A stretch of 64,000 nucleotides of DNA, taken from assembly GCA_964017195.1 (NCBI GenBank), contig OZ024895.1, positions 9,545,501 through 9,609,500 of the forward strand. The letters are read 5' to 3'. The stretch comes from Siderastrea radians. Lineage: Eukaryota > Cnidaria > Anthozoa > Scleractinia > Rhizangiidae. Positions 27,445 to 35,727 of the stretch are shown here, piece by piece. Each line of letters opens with the position of its first letter. Position 1 is the stretch's first letter. Below the pieces are notes generated by a model. It saw only the letters and a program-made list of their open reading frames with translations. It was not told the origin of the DNA and searched no databases. The translations under genes were made by a program, and so were the position numbers.

Positions 27445-27605
27445 GGAGAAGAAGACGACGACGCCGACGTCAACGAGGAGGGTTTTTAAACCTATTGGTC
27501 CCCGCTATGGTGGGATTGGGGAAAGCCGTGGCCTTGGAAACGGATAAACGTATAAAACGCACGATCCAAAAAGCCAATCAACGCTATCGTCGTCGTCATC
27601 GGTAA
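27438..27605 (+). CDS. Small pX/mu-like basic core protein, copy 2
   Basis: 55 residues, overlapping the previous stop by 7 nt. After MV come nine arginines, then QRGGFLNLLVPAMVGLGKAVAL and a basic helix ending YRRRHR. The arginine block, QRGG and the V-P-A-M-V-G-x-G-K-A-V/A-A-L hydrophobic stretch match the 22013 gene, so the two are paralogues within one element. A TATAAAAC at 27551-27558 inside it may serve the next gene. Confidence 0.6.
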   Translation: MVRRRRRRRRRQRGGFLNLLVPAMVGLGKAVALETDKRIKRTIQKANQRYRRRHR

Positions 27606-27608
27606 AAG

Positions 27609-27935
27609 ATGCAACGTCTTCGACGTCAATTACCGTTTTTACGGTCCATGTTACAAGAAGCCAATGGTTCCAAACGTCAAGAGTTGTTACAACATGCCAA
27701 TGCCGATCAAATCAATGCTGTGAGTGAATTGGTTTTGAACTTCTTAAAAAACAAGATTCCCGTCACCCCACCCATGCTGGCTAAACTTCAACCCTATAAA
27801 AAGGTGCTACGCGATTTGGGACGTCGTCGACATTCCATCAAAAAACGGCGTGCGTGGTTAGTCCAACAAAAAGGACGCGGCTTGTTTCAAGGACTTCACG
27901 AGGTGTTATGTCAATGTGCTCGACCGACCCGTTAA
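27609..27935 (+). CDS. Conserved Polinton-type helical small protein
   Basis: 108 residues. Helical: LLQHANADQINAVSELVLNFLKNKIPV, then KLQPYKKVLRDLGRRRHSIKKRR and QQKGRGLFQGL. I recognise this layout (helices, LKxNIPV, basic SxKxKR helix, then QxKGxGxF) as a common small protein of invertebrate Polintons, without a known function. The QQKGRG near the end resembles the GG sites of its neighbours. Probably a virion component. Confidence 0.55.
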   Translation: MQRLRRQLPFLRSMLQEANGSKRQELLQHANADQINAVSELVLNFLKNKIPVTPPMLAKLQPYKKVLRDLGRRRHSIKKRRAWLVQQKGRGLFQGLHEVLCQCARPTR

Positions 27936-28147
27936 CCCTGGTCACATGGATTACCCTGTTACAAGAGGCCAATCGGGCCACCGACAAGTGGAAAGACAAC
28001 TGTTATTATTGGAAGCATAAATATCACCTGTTGTATCGAGAGTACCAACATATGTTGAGGTCCCGTCTTTGTGAGAGCTGTCGTGAGATAGAAGACGGGG
28101 AACTTTGCCCCGACTGTAGTCAACCCCTTTGGACGAGGTCTACATGA
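27908..28147 (+). CDS. Small zinc-ribbon protein
   Basis: 79 residues from the ATG at 27908, overlapping the preceding gene by 28 nt in another frame. A helical N-terminus with YYWKHKYHLLYREYQHML is followed by CESCREIEDGELCPDC, two CxxC knuckles 8 residues apart, as in small zinc ribbons. Role unknown; nucleic-acid or protein binding is likely. It overlaps the next gene start by 4 nt. Confidence 0.5.
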   Translation: MSMCSTDPLTLVTWITLLQEANRATDKWKDNCYYWKHKYHLLYREYQHMLRSRLCESCREIEDGELCPDCSQPLWTRST

Positions 28148-28782
28148 TTCCCCAGAAGGACTTGAAGCAACTCATTCAATATTACAAAGGAGAACTCACC
28201 GAAAATGCCTTGTTGAACAAAGCCGCGACGCTGGCCGCTAAAAAACATGTCTTGTTAGCCAATCCCGAATTACCCCCCGCCGTGGTCAATGCTCAAACCA
28301 AACCGTTGAGTCAAGAATTAATCAAGTTAACCAAACGCATTCGTCAATTTCCCGGAGGCGTGGGGGTCGGCGCACCGGGGGCTCCGCCAGGCGAAGAAGA
28401 AGAAGAAGAAGCCGGGGATTTGGTGACGGGACCCGTGGAACAATGGTTGAAGCGCATGATAAAAGGCAGCCCGTCGACTCCCAAACCTACCATTACCCCT
28501 GCAACCAAGAAAGGCAAAGGAGCAGCCACCACTAGTAAGATTGTCAAGAAAGGGAGCCCATCCACTAGTCGAGGGGATCTACAATCGCGTTTAGAAACCA
28601 TTCGAGAACGTCGCAAGACCTTGGAAAAAAAGATAGCTGAGAGTCCTTGGGGCAAAGGCAAAGGCAAAGGCAAAGGCAAAGGCGTCTCCCGTGAAGTGCA
28701 AGCATTAAAACCCTTACCCGGTTGGGAAGATTGGCACCGAGGCAAAAAGTTACGACGTCGATTGGATTACGACAGTGAATAA
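28144..28782 (+). CDS. Lys/Gly-repeat structural-type protein
   Basis: 212 residues from the ATG at 28144. The N-terminal helical domain (MIPQKDLKQLIQYYKGELTE...ALLNKAATLAAKKHVLLA) resembles a small conserved Polinton domain I have no name for. A proline/acidic linker (APPGEEEEEEAG), a Lys/Ser/Thr-rich region and an exact GKGKGKGKGKG tract follow, ending basic (KKLRRRLDYDSE). The gene neighbours are virion components, so a core-linking role is plausible. Confidence 0.5.
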   Translation: MIPQKDLKQLIQYYKGELTENALLNKAATLAAKKHVLLANPELPPAVVNAQTKPLSQELIKLTKRIRQFPGGVGVGAPGAPPGEEEEEEAGDLVTGPVEQWLKRMIKGSPSTPKPTITPATKKGKGAATTSKIVKKGSPSTSRGDLQSRLETIRERRKTLEKKIAESPWGKGKGKGKGKGVSREVQALKPLPGWEDWHRGKKLRRRLDYDSE

Positions 28783-28784
28783 AC

Positions 28785-29135
28785 ATGCCTCCCAAGAGGA
28801 GAAGGGGTATCAAACGCACCCAACGAGGAGGGGCAGTGGATGTCCAAAAATGGATTGCTAAAACCGGCAAAGAATTTCATTGGCCTGGGTATCAGTACAT
28901 GGGCCCTGGCACGTATTTGGCCAAACGTCTAAAACGTGGGGATCCAGGGATCAATCGCTTGGACCAAATTGCTAAGCAACACGACATTGATTACAGTCGT
29001 GCCAAGAATTTGCAAGATAAATGGAAAGCCGATACGAAGATGATCCAAGCCATTGATCGATTACCCGGCAAGAAAACCAAGACGGAACGCGTGGTCAAGA
29101 AAATCATGCAAGCCAAGAAACGTTTGAAATTGTAA
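28785..29135 (+). CDS. Parvovirus-type phospholipase A2
   Basis: 116 residues. A basic start (PPKRRRGIKRT) and QRGG at 13-16 precede the PLA2 core: the Ca-binding loop YMGPGT (from residue 38), then the catalytic H66-D67 with Y70 (QHDIDY), and a basic helical tail. This is the phospholipase A2 motif of parvovirus VP1, also known in adintoviruses, used to breach the endosomal membrane on entry. Cleavage at QRGG would release the mature domain. Confidence 0.85.
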   Translation: MPPKRRRGIKRTQRGGAVDVQKWIAKTGKEFHWPGYQYMGPGTYLAKRLKRGDPGINRLDQIAKQHDIDYSRAKNLQDKWKADTKMIQAIDRLPGKKTKTERVVKKIMQAKKRLKL

Positions 29136-29192
29136 AATTTAATAACATGTTGAGTAAAAAATAAAAAAATGAAAATGTCAAGCATTGTCTCT

Positions 29193-29999
29193 TTACGAAA
29201 CAAAGTCCTCCAAATCAAAGTCACACTCCTGGGGGCTCCATGGGCCCAAATCATGGAAAACATCCTGCAAAGAGTCGTCCGATGGCACGTCCGTTGACTC
29301 CTGTAGGAGGTTGTCTAAAAACCCCTTTCCCTCGTCCCACAAGTCACAAGAAGAATCCAGGGGAGCCCCTGAAGCCCTGTCCATTATTATGACCTCCTGA
29401 CCGGGCGAGAGGGAGTCCCAAAAGCCTTGGCTAAAATCGCCCACACGGACCGTCAGGGTCTCTCGTTCCATGGGTTCTGTTGCAGAGGGACGAGGTGAGA
29501 GGGAGTCCCAAAAGCCTTGCATAAAGTCGTCCACACGGACCGTCAGGGAAAGGGGGCCCAAGGCTTGCCGTTTTTCCTGCGTTCTCTGTCGTTCCGCGAG
29601 CCCTCTTGCTATTCGGTTGGCATACCTGGTTCGGTACCGGGGTTGGCAGGTCTGGCGCTCTGCCATTTCATCATCGTCGTCGTCGGTGAGGGGGAGGACC
29701 TTACGTTTCTTGGCCCGATACCGTCGTTTCTGGGCAGCGACTCGCTCGGGATGCCTGGCCCGATAGCGTTGTTTCCGGGCGGCTTCTCGCTCGGGATGGT
29801 TGGCCCGATACCGTCGTTTCTGGGCGGCCACTCGCTCGGGATGCCTGGCCCGATAGCTTTGTCTCTGGACGGCGACTCGCTCGGGATGCCTGGCCCGGTA
29901 CCTGGCGTTAACGACCCGTCGCCGCGCCCGTCGTTGGTCTTCTTTAGCCCGGAGCTGTGCGAGTTCATCGGGGCTGTCGTCGTCGCTGGTGGTATCCAT
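29193..29999 (-). CDS. Basic-repeat and acidic-tail protein, putative transcription regulator
   Basis: 268 residues. Residues ~25-100 contain five tandem copies of an 18-residue basic motif (YRARHPERVAAQKRR), a pattern like DNA-binding basic repeats. An acidic D-rich patch follows, then two copies of LTVRVGDFSQGFWDSLSP, and an acidic, aromatic C-terminus (DFDLEDFV) typical of activation domains. Tandem repeats are visible at the DNA level. Adjacent to another minus-strand gene; together they may be an early regulatory unit. No family is recognised. Confidence 0.55.
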   Translation of the reverse strand: MDTTSDDDSPDELAQLRAKEDQRRARRRVVNARYRARHPERVAVQRQSYRARHPERVAAQKRRYRANHPEREAARKQRYRARHPERVAAQKRRYRAKKRKVLPLTDDDDDEMAERQTCQPRYRTRYANRIARGLAERQRTQEKRQALGPLSLTVRVDDFMQGFWDSLSPRPSATEPMERETLTVRVGDFSQGFWDSLSPGQEVIIMDRASGAPLDSSCDLWDEGKGFLDNLLQESTDVPSDDSLQDVFHDLGPWSPQECDFDLEDFVS

Positions 30000-30027
30000 C
30001 GTGGTGGTGAGTTCGTCGGGGCTGTCG

Positions 30028-30414
30028 TCACTGTCGTCGTTTGGCGGAGGACGTCTGGCGGGGCGTTTGATACGCTTGATGCGCGGTATCAGGAGAGGGC
30101 CGCGGTGCTGGTGGGGGCGTGAGGGGACGTTTAAACTGATAACGCCAATAGGGGCAGCAGAAGTCTAGCCCATCGACAAACCACTCACACGTTAGTTGAG
30201 GGTAGCACAGCTGATGCAAGCGGGTGGCTCGTGCTGTCCGGGTTGCCTGGGCTGCCTGTTTGAGGCGCTCCCTCTCTTTCAACAGTTCACCAAACTCTGT
30301 GACTCCTGAGTCCAACACCCACTCCGCCTTCACCTTCTCTAAAATTTCATCCACTTTTAACTGCTCCTCGAAATCTTCAAACTCTTTCAACAGCTTTTCA
30401 TAGCGAGAGTCCAT
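30028..30414 (-). CDS. Coiled-coil, cysteine-containing small protein
   Basis: 128 residues from the ATG at 30414, 33 bp after a minus-strand TATA box (30446-30453); the upstream ATG overlaps that TATA. The first 75 residues are a Glu/Lys coiled coil (YEKLLKEFEDFEEQLKVDEI), then CEWFVDGLDFCCPYW, and a Pro-rich basic tail. Function unknown. It shares a divergent promoter with polB. Confidence 0.5.
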   Translation of the reverse strand: MDSRYEKLLKEFEDFEEQLKVDEILEKVKAEWVLDSGVTEFGELLKERERLKQAAQATRTARATRLHQLCYPQLTCEWFVDGLDFCCPYWRYQFKRPLTPPPAPRPSPDTAHQAYQTPRQTSSAKRRQ

Positions 30415-30445
30415 TTTGAGATGACTCACCTCGATGGGCGATCTG

Positions 30446-30604
30446 TTTTTATAGTCTCTCATTCATTCCCATCATGCCCATGGACCCTAACTAGAGAGGG
30501 GGGAGGGGGGTCCCCCCACCTCTTCCCCTCCCAAAGCATGATGGGCCTTTCTCTCATTGGCCCATTCCCTCCCACGTGACCCTTTTGGTTCTCTATAAAA
30601 ACAG
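30446..30604. promoter_or_regulatory. Divergent promoter between the minus-strand genes and polB
   Basis: Minus TATA TATAAAAA at 30446-30453. For polB: CACGTG E-box at 30573-30578 and TATAAAA at 30594-30600, 41 bp before the ATG. A GC-rich palindromic block (30490-30532) and the E-box/TATA unit recur inverted at 15505-15702. Confidence 0.7.
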
Positions 30605-30634
30605 AGCCCCGACCGTCAGCAAGTTCATCTGATC

Positions 30635-33600
30635 ATGACCTCTCAGCCAGAAGACGACGGCGCGGGGCCCAGCGGCCTCGCCCACCATGAGGTTTTAGCC
30701 ATGCTAGGTCTCGAGAGTTCAGACTCGGAAAAAGAAGAGACAAATCTATTATGTCCCGAGGAGATGAGAGACAACGAGGAAGATGATGACTTGTACAATG
30801 ACCTCCTCGATCATTTGGAAAGACAACATACCTTTCAAACTCGTCTCCTTCAAGAAAGTGGAGCAGCAGATTTGGATACCTCCATCGGAACCACTCATCT
30901 CCTTCAACAAAGTGGGGCAGGAGGTTTGGATGAGGGAACCACTCATCTCCTTCAACAAAGTGGAGCAGGAACGTTTGACTTTGAACTCCAACGCTTTGTT
31001 GATCGTACGAGTCGTCGAATGGGGGTACGTGAACGACATTTCACTACCCGTTTACGTCAAAGGGGCAACTTGATTCCAGATCAAAACATCACGCAAGCTC
31101 TCCAAGACGGTTTACGTCGAGCGGTGAATCAAGTGTTGACCACCACGCCTGGCCTCGACGATCAAGATCGCCTTTACTTTACCATCAGCTCCGACAGACT
31201 CCACAATAATTTCCAGGGCTGGGGATTACGGGCGGGTGAATGGCGTGAAGACGGGGACCGTCTGGCAGCCCTCTTGGATCGCTTGGCTCAAGCCCTCAAC
31301 AGCAACGAACAATTTGAAATGGACGATTCCTTTCAATTGTCCATCACTCAAGTCCATCATGCACCTCAAGGAACCGGGAAACCGCGTCGTGGCAAACCCG
31401 GCCACCCCACCATGGCCATGTTAACGGCCAAGAAAAAGTCGGTCATCCGCATCCAAAATGATGATGAACTCTGCTGTGCCAGAGCCCTCGTGGTCGCCAA
31501 AACTCGCCTGGACCAACACCCGAAACACAATGCCATTCGGCGTGGGGAAGGTCCGCTGCAAAGAACCCTCGCTTGGGATCTGCAACACGAAGCCAAGGTA
31601 CCATTCGGCCCATGCAGTTACGACGCCTTGACAGCCTTCAGCAAGGCCCCATCCCTGGCCGGTTACCAGATCCTGTTGGTGGATGCCGCCCGGCATTTTC
31701 ACATCACGACCTTTGGAGGCCCTCAAGACAAATCATTGATTCTGTTGCATCACCAAGGCCATTACGACGTCATCACTCGTTTACCGGGGTTTTTCGGGTC
31801 CAGTTACGTCTGTGCCCATTGTTGGAAACCCTATGACCATGAAGATCACCATCGATGCAATAAGAAAAAGCAATGCGGGGCCTGTCGTCAAAAAGAGTGT
31901 CCTGATTTCCAGGCAGCCTATCCTCGAAGCCAGAAAGCTACCCGACGGTGCAAACAATGTCATCGGGACTTTTTTGGAGACACTTGTTTCCAAGCCCATG
32001 TCACCATGGACCACACGGGCAAACCTGCAGCCAACCTAGAGTCCTCCGTCTGCTTTCGTCGCCGTCGCTGTCGTGACTGTCGTAAACAGAACGTCGGATT
32101 AGACAAGATTGAAAACCATCTATGCGGATATATCGATTGTCCCTCCTGCCACGAGTACGTGAACGGGGAAACTCATCGTTGTTTTATTCAAACAGCCCCC
32201 AAACCTCAAGCCAAGAACAAAAGAAAGAGGAAACGAGGCACCACAGAAACCGAGGAGGACGAGCTGCCCCCTTTACATGTGTTTTTTGACATTGAAGCCA
32301 TGCAGCCCAAGGAAAAACACATCGCCAATCTCGTCGTGGCCGAAACCGAAGACGACGACCAACCCATGTGTTTCCACGGCAACCATTGCGTCCGAGATTT
32401 CCTGGAATGGCTGGATACCTTGACCAACTATGACACAAGACAAGTCAATGTACTCGCTCATAACTTCCAGGGGTACGATGGCTATTTTGTCATTCATCAA
32501 TACTATGACGACAACCGAATCGTCGAGCAACTCCGCAACGGATGTAAACTCTTGGAAGTCAAACACGATCGGATACGTTTCATCGACTCGATGAGTTTTT
32601 TCCAGATGCCCCTCTCCGCCTTTCCCAAAACCTTTGGATTAACGGAATTGAAAAAAGGGTACTTCCCTCACCTGTTCAACCACCCCGACCACCAAACGTA
32701 CGTGGGACCCGTGCCAGCCCTCGATTACTACATGCCTGAAACCATGTCACCCGAAGAGAAGCAAGTCTTCGAAACGTGGCATCAACAGCAACGCAACAAA
32801 GTGTTTGACTTTCAGAAAGAATTAGTCGCCTATTGCCAATCCGATGTACGCCTCTTGAAACAAGGTTGTCTGACATTCAAACGCTTGTTTGAAACCCTGA
32901 CGGGCTTCAACCCCTTTGAGCATATCACCATTGCCTCTGCCTGCAACCGGGATTTACGCATGAACCGGATGATCCCCAACAGCATCGCCAGTGAACCCGT
33001 CCGTGGTTGGCGCAACTCCATCAATCAATCACGAGTAGCCCTCGAATGGCTCACCTGGTGTGCCCAAGAAAATAACATTCAGCATGTGCGCAATGCCGGT
33101 GAGGTTCGCATCCCGGCCATTGGCTTCGTCGATGGCTACTGCCACGACACCCACACCGTGTACGAATTTCAAGGGTGTTTCACCCATGGATGCCCGACCT
33201 GTTATCCAAACCGCCACGAAACCCATGTCCGCCATTTTGATCGAAGCCTGCAAGATGTCTACGAGACCTCCCAACAAAAGATCCAACGGTTACAACGGCA
33301 AGGGTACACCGTCGTTCAAATCTGGGAATGTGAATGGAACCGTCTCAAAGACACCTCCCTAGACATCCGTACGTTTGTGGCCCAGCTTCAATTCATCGAG
33401 CCACTCAATCCGCGAGACGCCTTCTGCGGAGGCCGTACCAATGCCGTCAAGTTGTACCATCACGTCACCCCGAGTCAAAAGATCCATTACATCGATGTCA
33501 CCTCTTTGTACCCATGGGTGAACAAAACCTGTGTGTACCCTAAAGGGCATCCGAGAATCATCTCCACCCCGGGTCACACCGACATCCACCAGTACTTTGG

Positions 33601-34564
33601 TCTCATCCAATGTCAAATCCTGCCTCCACGTGAACTGTATCATCCTGTCCTGCCTTATCGCCATGACGACAAACTCCTGTTTCCCCTCTGTGCCGCCTGT
33701 GTGGAACAAGAGATGCCGAAAAGACCATTGGAGAGGTCCTCTGAATGCGTGCACACGGACCGGCAACGTGTCCTGACGGGAACATGGTGCACCCCCGAAT
33801 TAGAGAAAGCCGTCGAGCTTGGCTACCAAGTCCAGTACATCTATGAGGTGTGGCATTTTGACCACACCTGTCAGGGGCTGTTCAGAGACTACGTCAACAC
33901 TTGGTTAAAAATCAAACAAGAAGCCAGTGGGTGGCCTAAGGACGACATGTCAGAGCAAGCCAAACAGGACTACATCCAGAAGTACTTCGAGCATGAAGGC
34001 ATCCACTTGGAGTATGACAAAATTGAGAAGAATCCCGGCTTGCGCACCTTAGCCAAAATGATGTTGAATTCCATGTGGGGCAAGTTTGGACAACGCCTCA
34101 ACAAAACCCAAATCAAAACCTTTGAGGATCCTCAAGCCTTCCACCGTTTCTTGAAGACGGATACCATGGACGTACGGCACGTCTCCGTGATCAATGACCA
34201 AATGGTGGAGGTACATTATCAGTACCAGGACGAAGACATCCCCGTGTCACCCAACCTTAACATCTTTGTAGCCTGTTTCACTACCTGTTGGGCCCGACTC
34301 CGACTCTATGCCGCCCTGGAGCAGTGCAGCAACGTGTCCTCTACTACGACACCGACTCTGTCATCTATTATACAAGCGAGGGACAAGACGACCCAGACTT
34401 GGGCGATTACCTCGGCGACTTTACGAGTGAATTGGACAAGGACGATTACATCCTGGAATTCGTGTCGGGCGGCCCCAAGAACTATGGCTACCAAACCCAG
34501 AATGGTCACGTCGAATGCAAAGTGCGGGGTTTCCGTCTCAACAGCGAAGGCAAATCACAATTAA
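30635..34564 (+). CDS. POLB: Protein-primed family B DNA polymerase, main frame (3' end shifted)
   Basis: Replicates the linear element using a protein primer. N-terminus: acidic, with three tandem ~33-bp repeats coding TTHLLQQSGAG (30838-30971). A Cys/His-rich region (31800-32180) has multiple CxxC. Exonuclease motifs: Exo I FDIE (~549-553), Exo II HNFQGYD (~609), Exo III YCQSD (~733). Polymerase motif A DVTSLYP (~954), motif B LNSMWGKFG (~1143). The frame loses homology near 34300-34335 and runs on to a chance stop at 34564. The catalytic motif C lies in another frame (next entry), so as it stands no active polymerase would be made. Confidence 0.93.
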   Translation: MTSQPEDDGAGPSGLAHHEVLAMLGLESSDSEKEETNLLCPEEMRDNEEDDDLYNDLLDHLERQHTFQTRLLQESGAADLDTSIGTTHLLQQSGAGGLDEGTTHLLQQSGAGTFDFELQRFVDRTSRRMGVRERHFTTRLRQRGNLIPDQNITQALQDGLRRAVNQVLTTTPGLDDQDRLYFTISSDRLHNNFQGWGLRAGEWREDGDRLAALLDRLAQALNSNEQFEMDDSFQLSITQVHHAPQGTGKPRRGKPGHPTMAMLTAKKKSVIRIQNDDELCCARALVVAKTRLDQHPKHNAIRRGEGPLQRTLAWDLQHEAKVPFGPCSYDALTAFSKAPSLAGYQILLVDAARHFHITTFGGPQDKSLILLHHQGHYDVITRLPGFFGSSYVCAHCWKPYDHEDHHRCNKKKQCGACRQKECPDFQAAYPRSQKATRRCKQCHRDFFGDTCFQAHVTMDHTGKPAANLESSVCFRRRRCRDCRKQNVGLDKIENHLCGYIDCPSCHEYVNGETHRCFIQTAPKPQAKNKRKRKRGTTETEEDELPPLHVFFDIEAMQPKEKHIANLVVAETEDDDQPMCFHGNHCVRDFLEWLDTLTNYDTRQVNVLAHNFQGYDGYFVIHQYYDDNRIVEQLRNGCKLLEVKHDRIRFIDSMSFFQMPLSAFPKTFGLTELKKGYFPHLFNHPDHQTYVGPVPALDYYMPETMSPEEKQVFETWHQQQRNKVFDFQKELVAYCQSDVRLLKQGCLTFKRLFETLTGFNPFEHITIASACNRDLRMNRMIPNSIASEPVRGWRNSINQSRVALEWLTWCAQENNIQHVRNAGEVRIPAIGFVDGYCHDTHTVYEFQGCFTHGCPTCYPNRHETHVRHFDRSLQDVYETSQQKIQRLQRQGYTVVQIWECEWNRLKDTSLDIRTFVAQLQFIEPLNPRDAFCGGRTNAVKLYHHVTPSQKIHYIDVTSLYPWVNKTCVYPKGHPRIISTPGHTDIHQYFGLIQCQILPPRELYHPVLPYRHDDKLLFPLCAACVEQEMPKRPLERSSECVHTDRQRVLTGTWCTPELEKAVELGYQVQYIYEVWHFDHTCQGLFRDYVNTWLKIKQEASGWPKDDMSEQAKQDYIQKYFEHEGIHLEYDKIEKNPGLRTLAKMMLNSMWGKFGQRLNKTQIKTFEDPQAFHRFLKTDTMDVRHVSVINDQMVEVHYQYQDEDIPVSPNLNIFVACFTTCWARLRLYAALEQCSNVSSTTTPTLSSIIQARDKTTQTWAITSATLRVNWTRTITSWNSCRAAPRTMATKPRMVTSNAKCGVSVSTAKANHN

Positions 34565-34779
34565 ATTACCAAGTCATCAAAGCAAATGTCATCGATGAGC
34601 TTCAAAAGCCCCAAAAGAATCCACGTGAGACCACGGTCTACAATACGCACCACATCGTGCGAAATCCTCACAAGTATCAACTTTACACCTTTTCCCAAAA
34701 GAAAGATTACAAACTGGTCTACGACAAGAGAGTCCTGGATCCTGTCACTTACCAGACCTACCCCTACGGGTACCAGTGA
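34288..34779 (+). pseudogene. POLB: Polymerase C-terminal part with motif C, out of frame
   Basis: Holds YYDTDSV (motif C, metal-binding Asp pair) and a thumb-type C-terminus ending at 34779. Relative to the main frame it is shifted as by one missing base near 34300-34335; the spot is not a homopolymer. It has no credible start, so it is the tail of the same gene. Sequencing error, recent mutation or an unrecognised recoding event remain open. Confidence 0.85.
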
Positions 34780-34848
34780 GACACTTTCCTGCTGACTGTC
34801 TTTTGGTCAGTTTCCTTCGACAACCCTGTCATCTATGACTGTGGTATG

Positions 34849-34890
34849 CTTGCTTGCCTGCTTCCTGGCTTGGGAGTAGCGGTCGCCTGT
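34849..34890 (+). repeat. Direct repeat of the 15436-15490 leader sequence
   Basis: TGCTTGCTTGCCTGCTTCCT, then GGCTTGGGAGT here matches TGCTTGCTTACCTGCTTGCT...GGCTTGGGAGT at 15436-15483 in the same orientation. A copy of the orphan-promoter leader thus lies near each end of the element. Confidence 0.65.
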
Positions 34891-34914
34891 TTGGACTCTT
34901 TTCGGGGGTGCCAT

Positions 34915-34915
<1 letters not shown>

Positions 34916-34950
<35 letters not shown>
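34916..34950 (+). repeat. A35 homopolymer
   Basis: 35 consecutive A's after CGGGGGTGCCATC. No retroelement body or target duplication was found next to it. Confidence 0.95.
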
Positions 34951-34952
<2 letters not shown>

Positions 34953-34965
34953 AACAGTTACCAAA

Positions 34966-35470
34966 AACAAAAAAGGAATACTCATCATGGAAAAGGAACA
35001 CTCACATCGTCTAAAGGAGACAGAGGAGACGAGTTTGAAAGGCATGTTGTCGTTCATTTCCAGGCCTAACAATTGCAGGGACTCAAAAGAACTCAAAGGA
35101 ACTCATCAAAAGGAACACTCATATTAAAATAGGAACACTCATCTTAAATGGAACACTCATATTATCAAAATGGAATACTCATCATGGAACACTCATATTA
35201 TCAAAAGGAAATACTCATCATGGAACACTCATCATCACAAAGAACACTCATATTATCAAAAGGAATACTCATACTATCAAAAGGAATACTCATCATCAAA
35301 ATGGAGAATACTCATACTATCAAAAGGAATACTCATCATGGAACACTCATCATCACAAAGAACACTCATATTATCAAAAGGAATACTCATACTATCAAAA
35401 TGGAGAATACTCATCATCAAAATGGAACACTCATACTATCAAAAGGAATACTCATCATCACTAGACATCT
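34966..35470 (+). repeat. GGAAYACTCAT minisatellite
   Basis: About 20 degenerate units of ~21 bp with core GGAACACTCATNATNA or GGAATACTCATNATCA, densest at 35098-35462. Frames across it are open simply because of the repeat. 35471-35727 has scattered GGAACACT pieces and no gene. Confidence 0.9.
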
Positions 35471-35727
35471 GTAGTCCACTTGGACCTCCTTCTTCTTCTC
35501 GCTGAGAGGCCTTCATACAGTTTAAGTCGGGCGTGTCTGTTGAAAGACAGATTCAAAAAAGCAACATTCATCAAAAAGGAACACTTATCAAAGAGGAACT
35601 CAAAGGAACACTCGGGAAACCCTCCTCCTATTTTCTCAGTTATTGTAAAAAACAAAACTATAACAATAAACGTGATGTATTAATTTTTTCTCTTGTTTTC
35701 ACTCAAAGGGTTACCCACGTTGCAGAA

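Noticed and set aside
29517..30122. 201-codon plus-strand frame with repeated MPGPI units
   Set aside because: Antisense to the 54-bp basic repeats of the minus-strand gene; the repeat keeps it open.
30749..31073. Frames of 96 codons on both strands at the polB N-terminus
   Set aside because: Produced by the ~33-bp tandem repeats; the polB frame runs through with better start and promoter.
35148..35505. Two overlapping ~110-codon frames in the GGAAYACTCAT repeat
   Set aside because: Open only because the ~21-bp repeat lacks stops in these phases.
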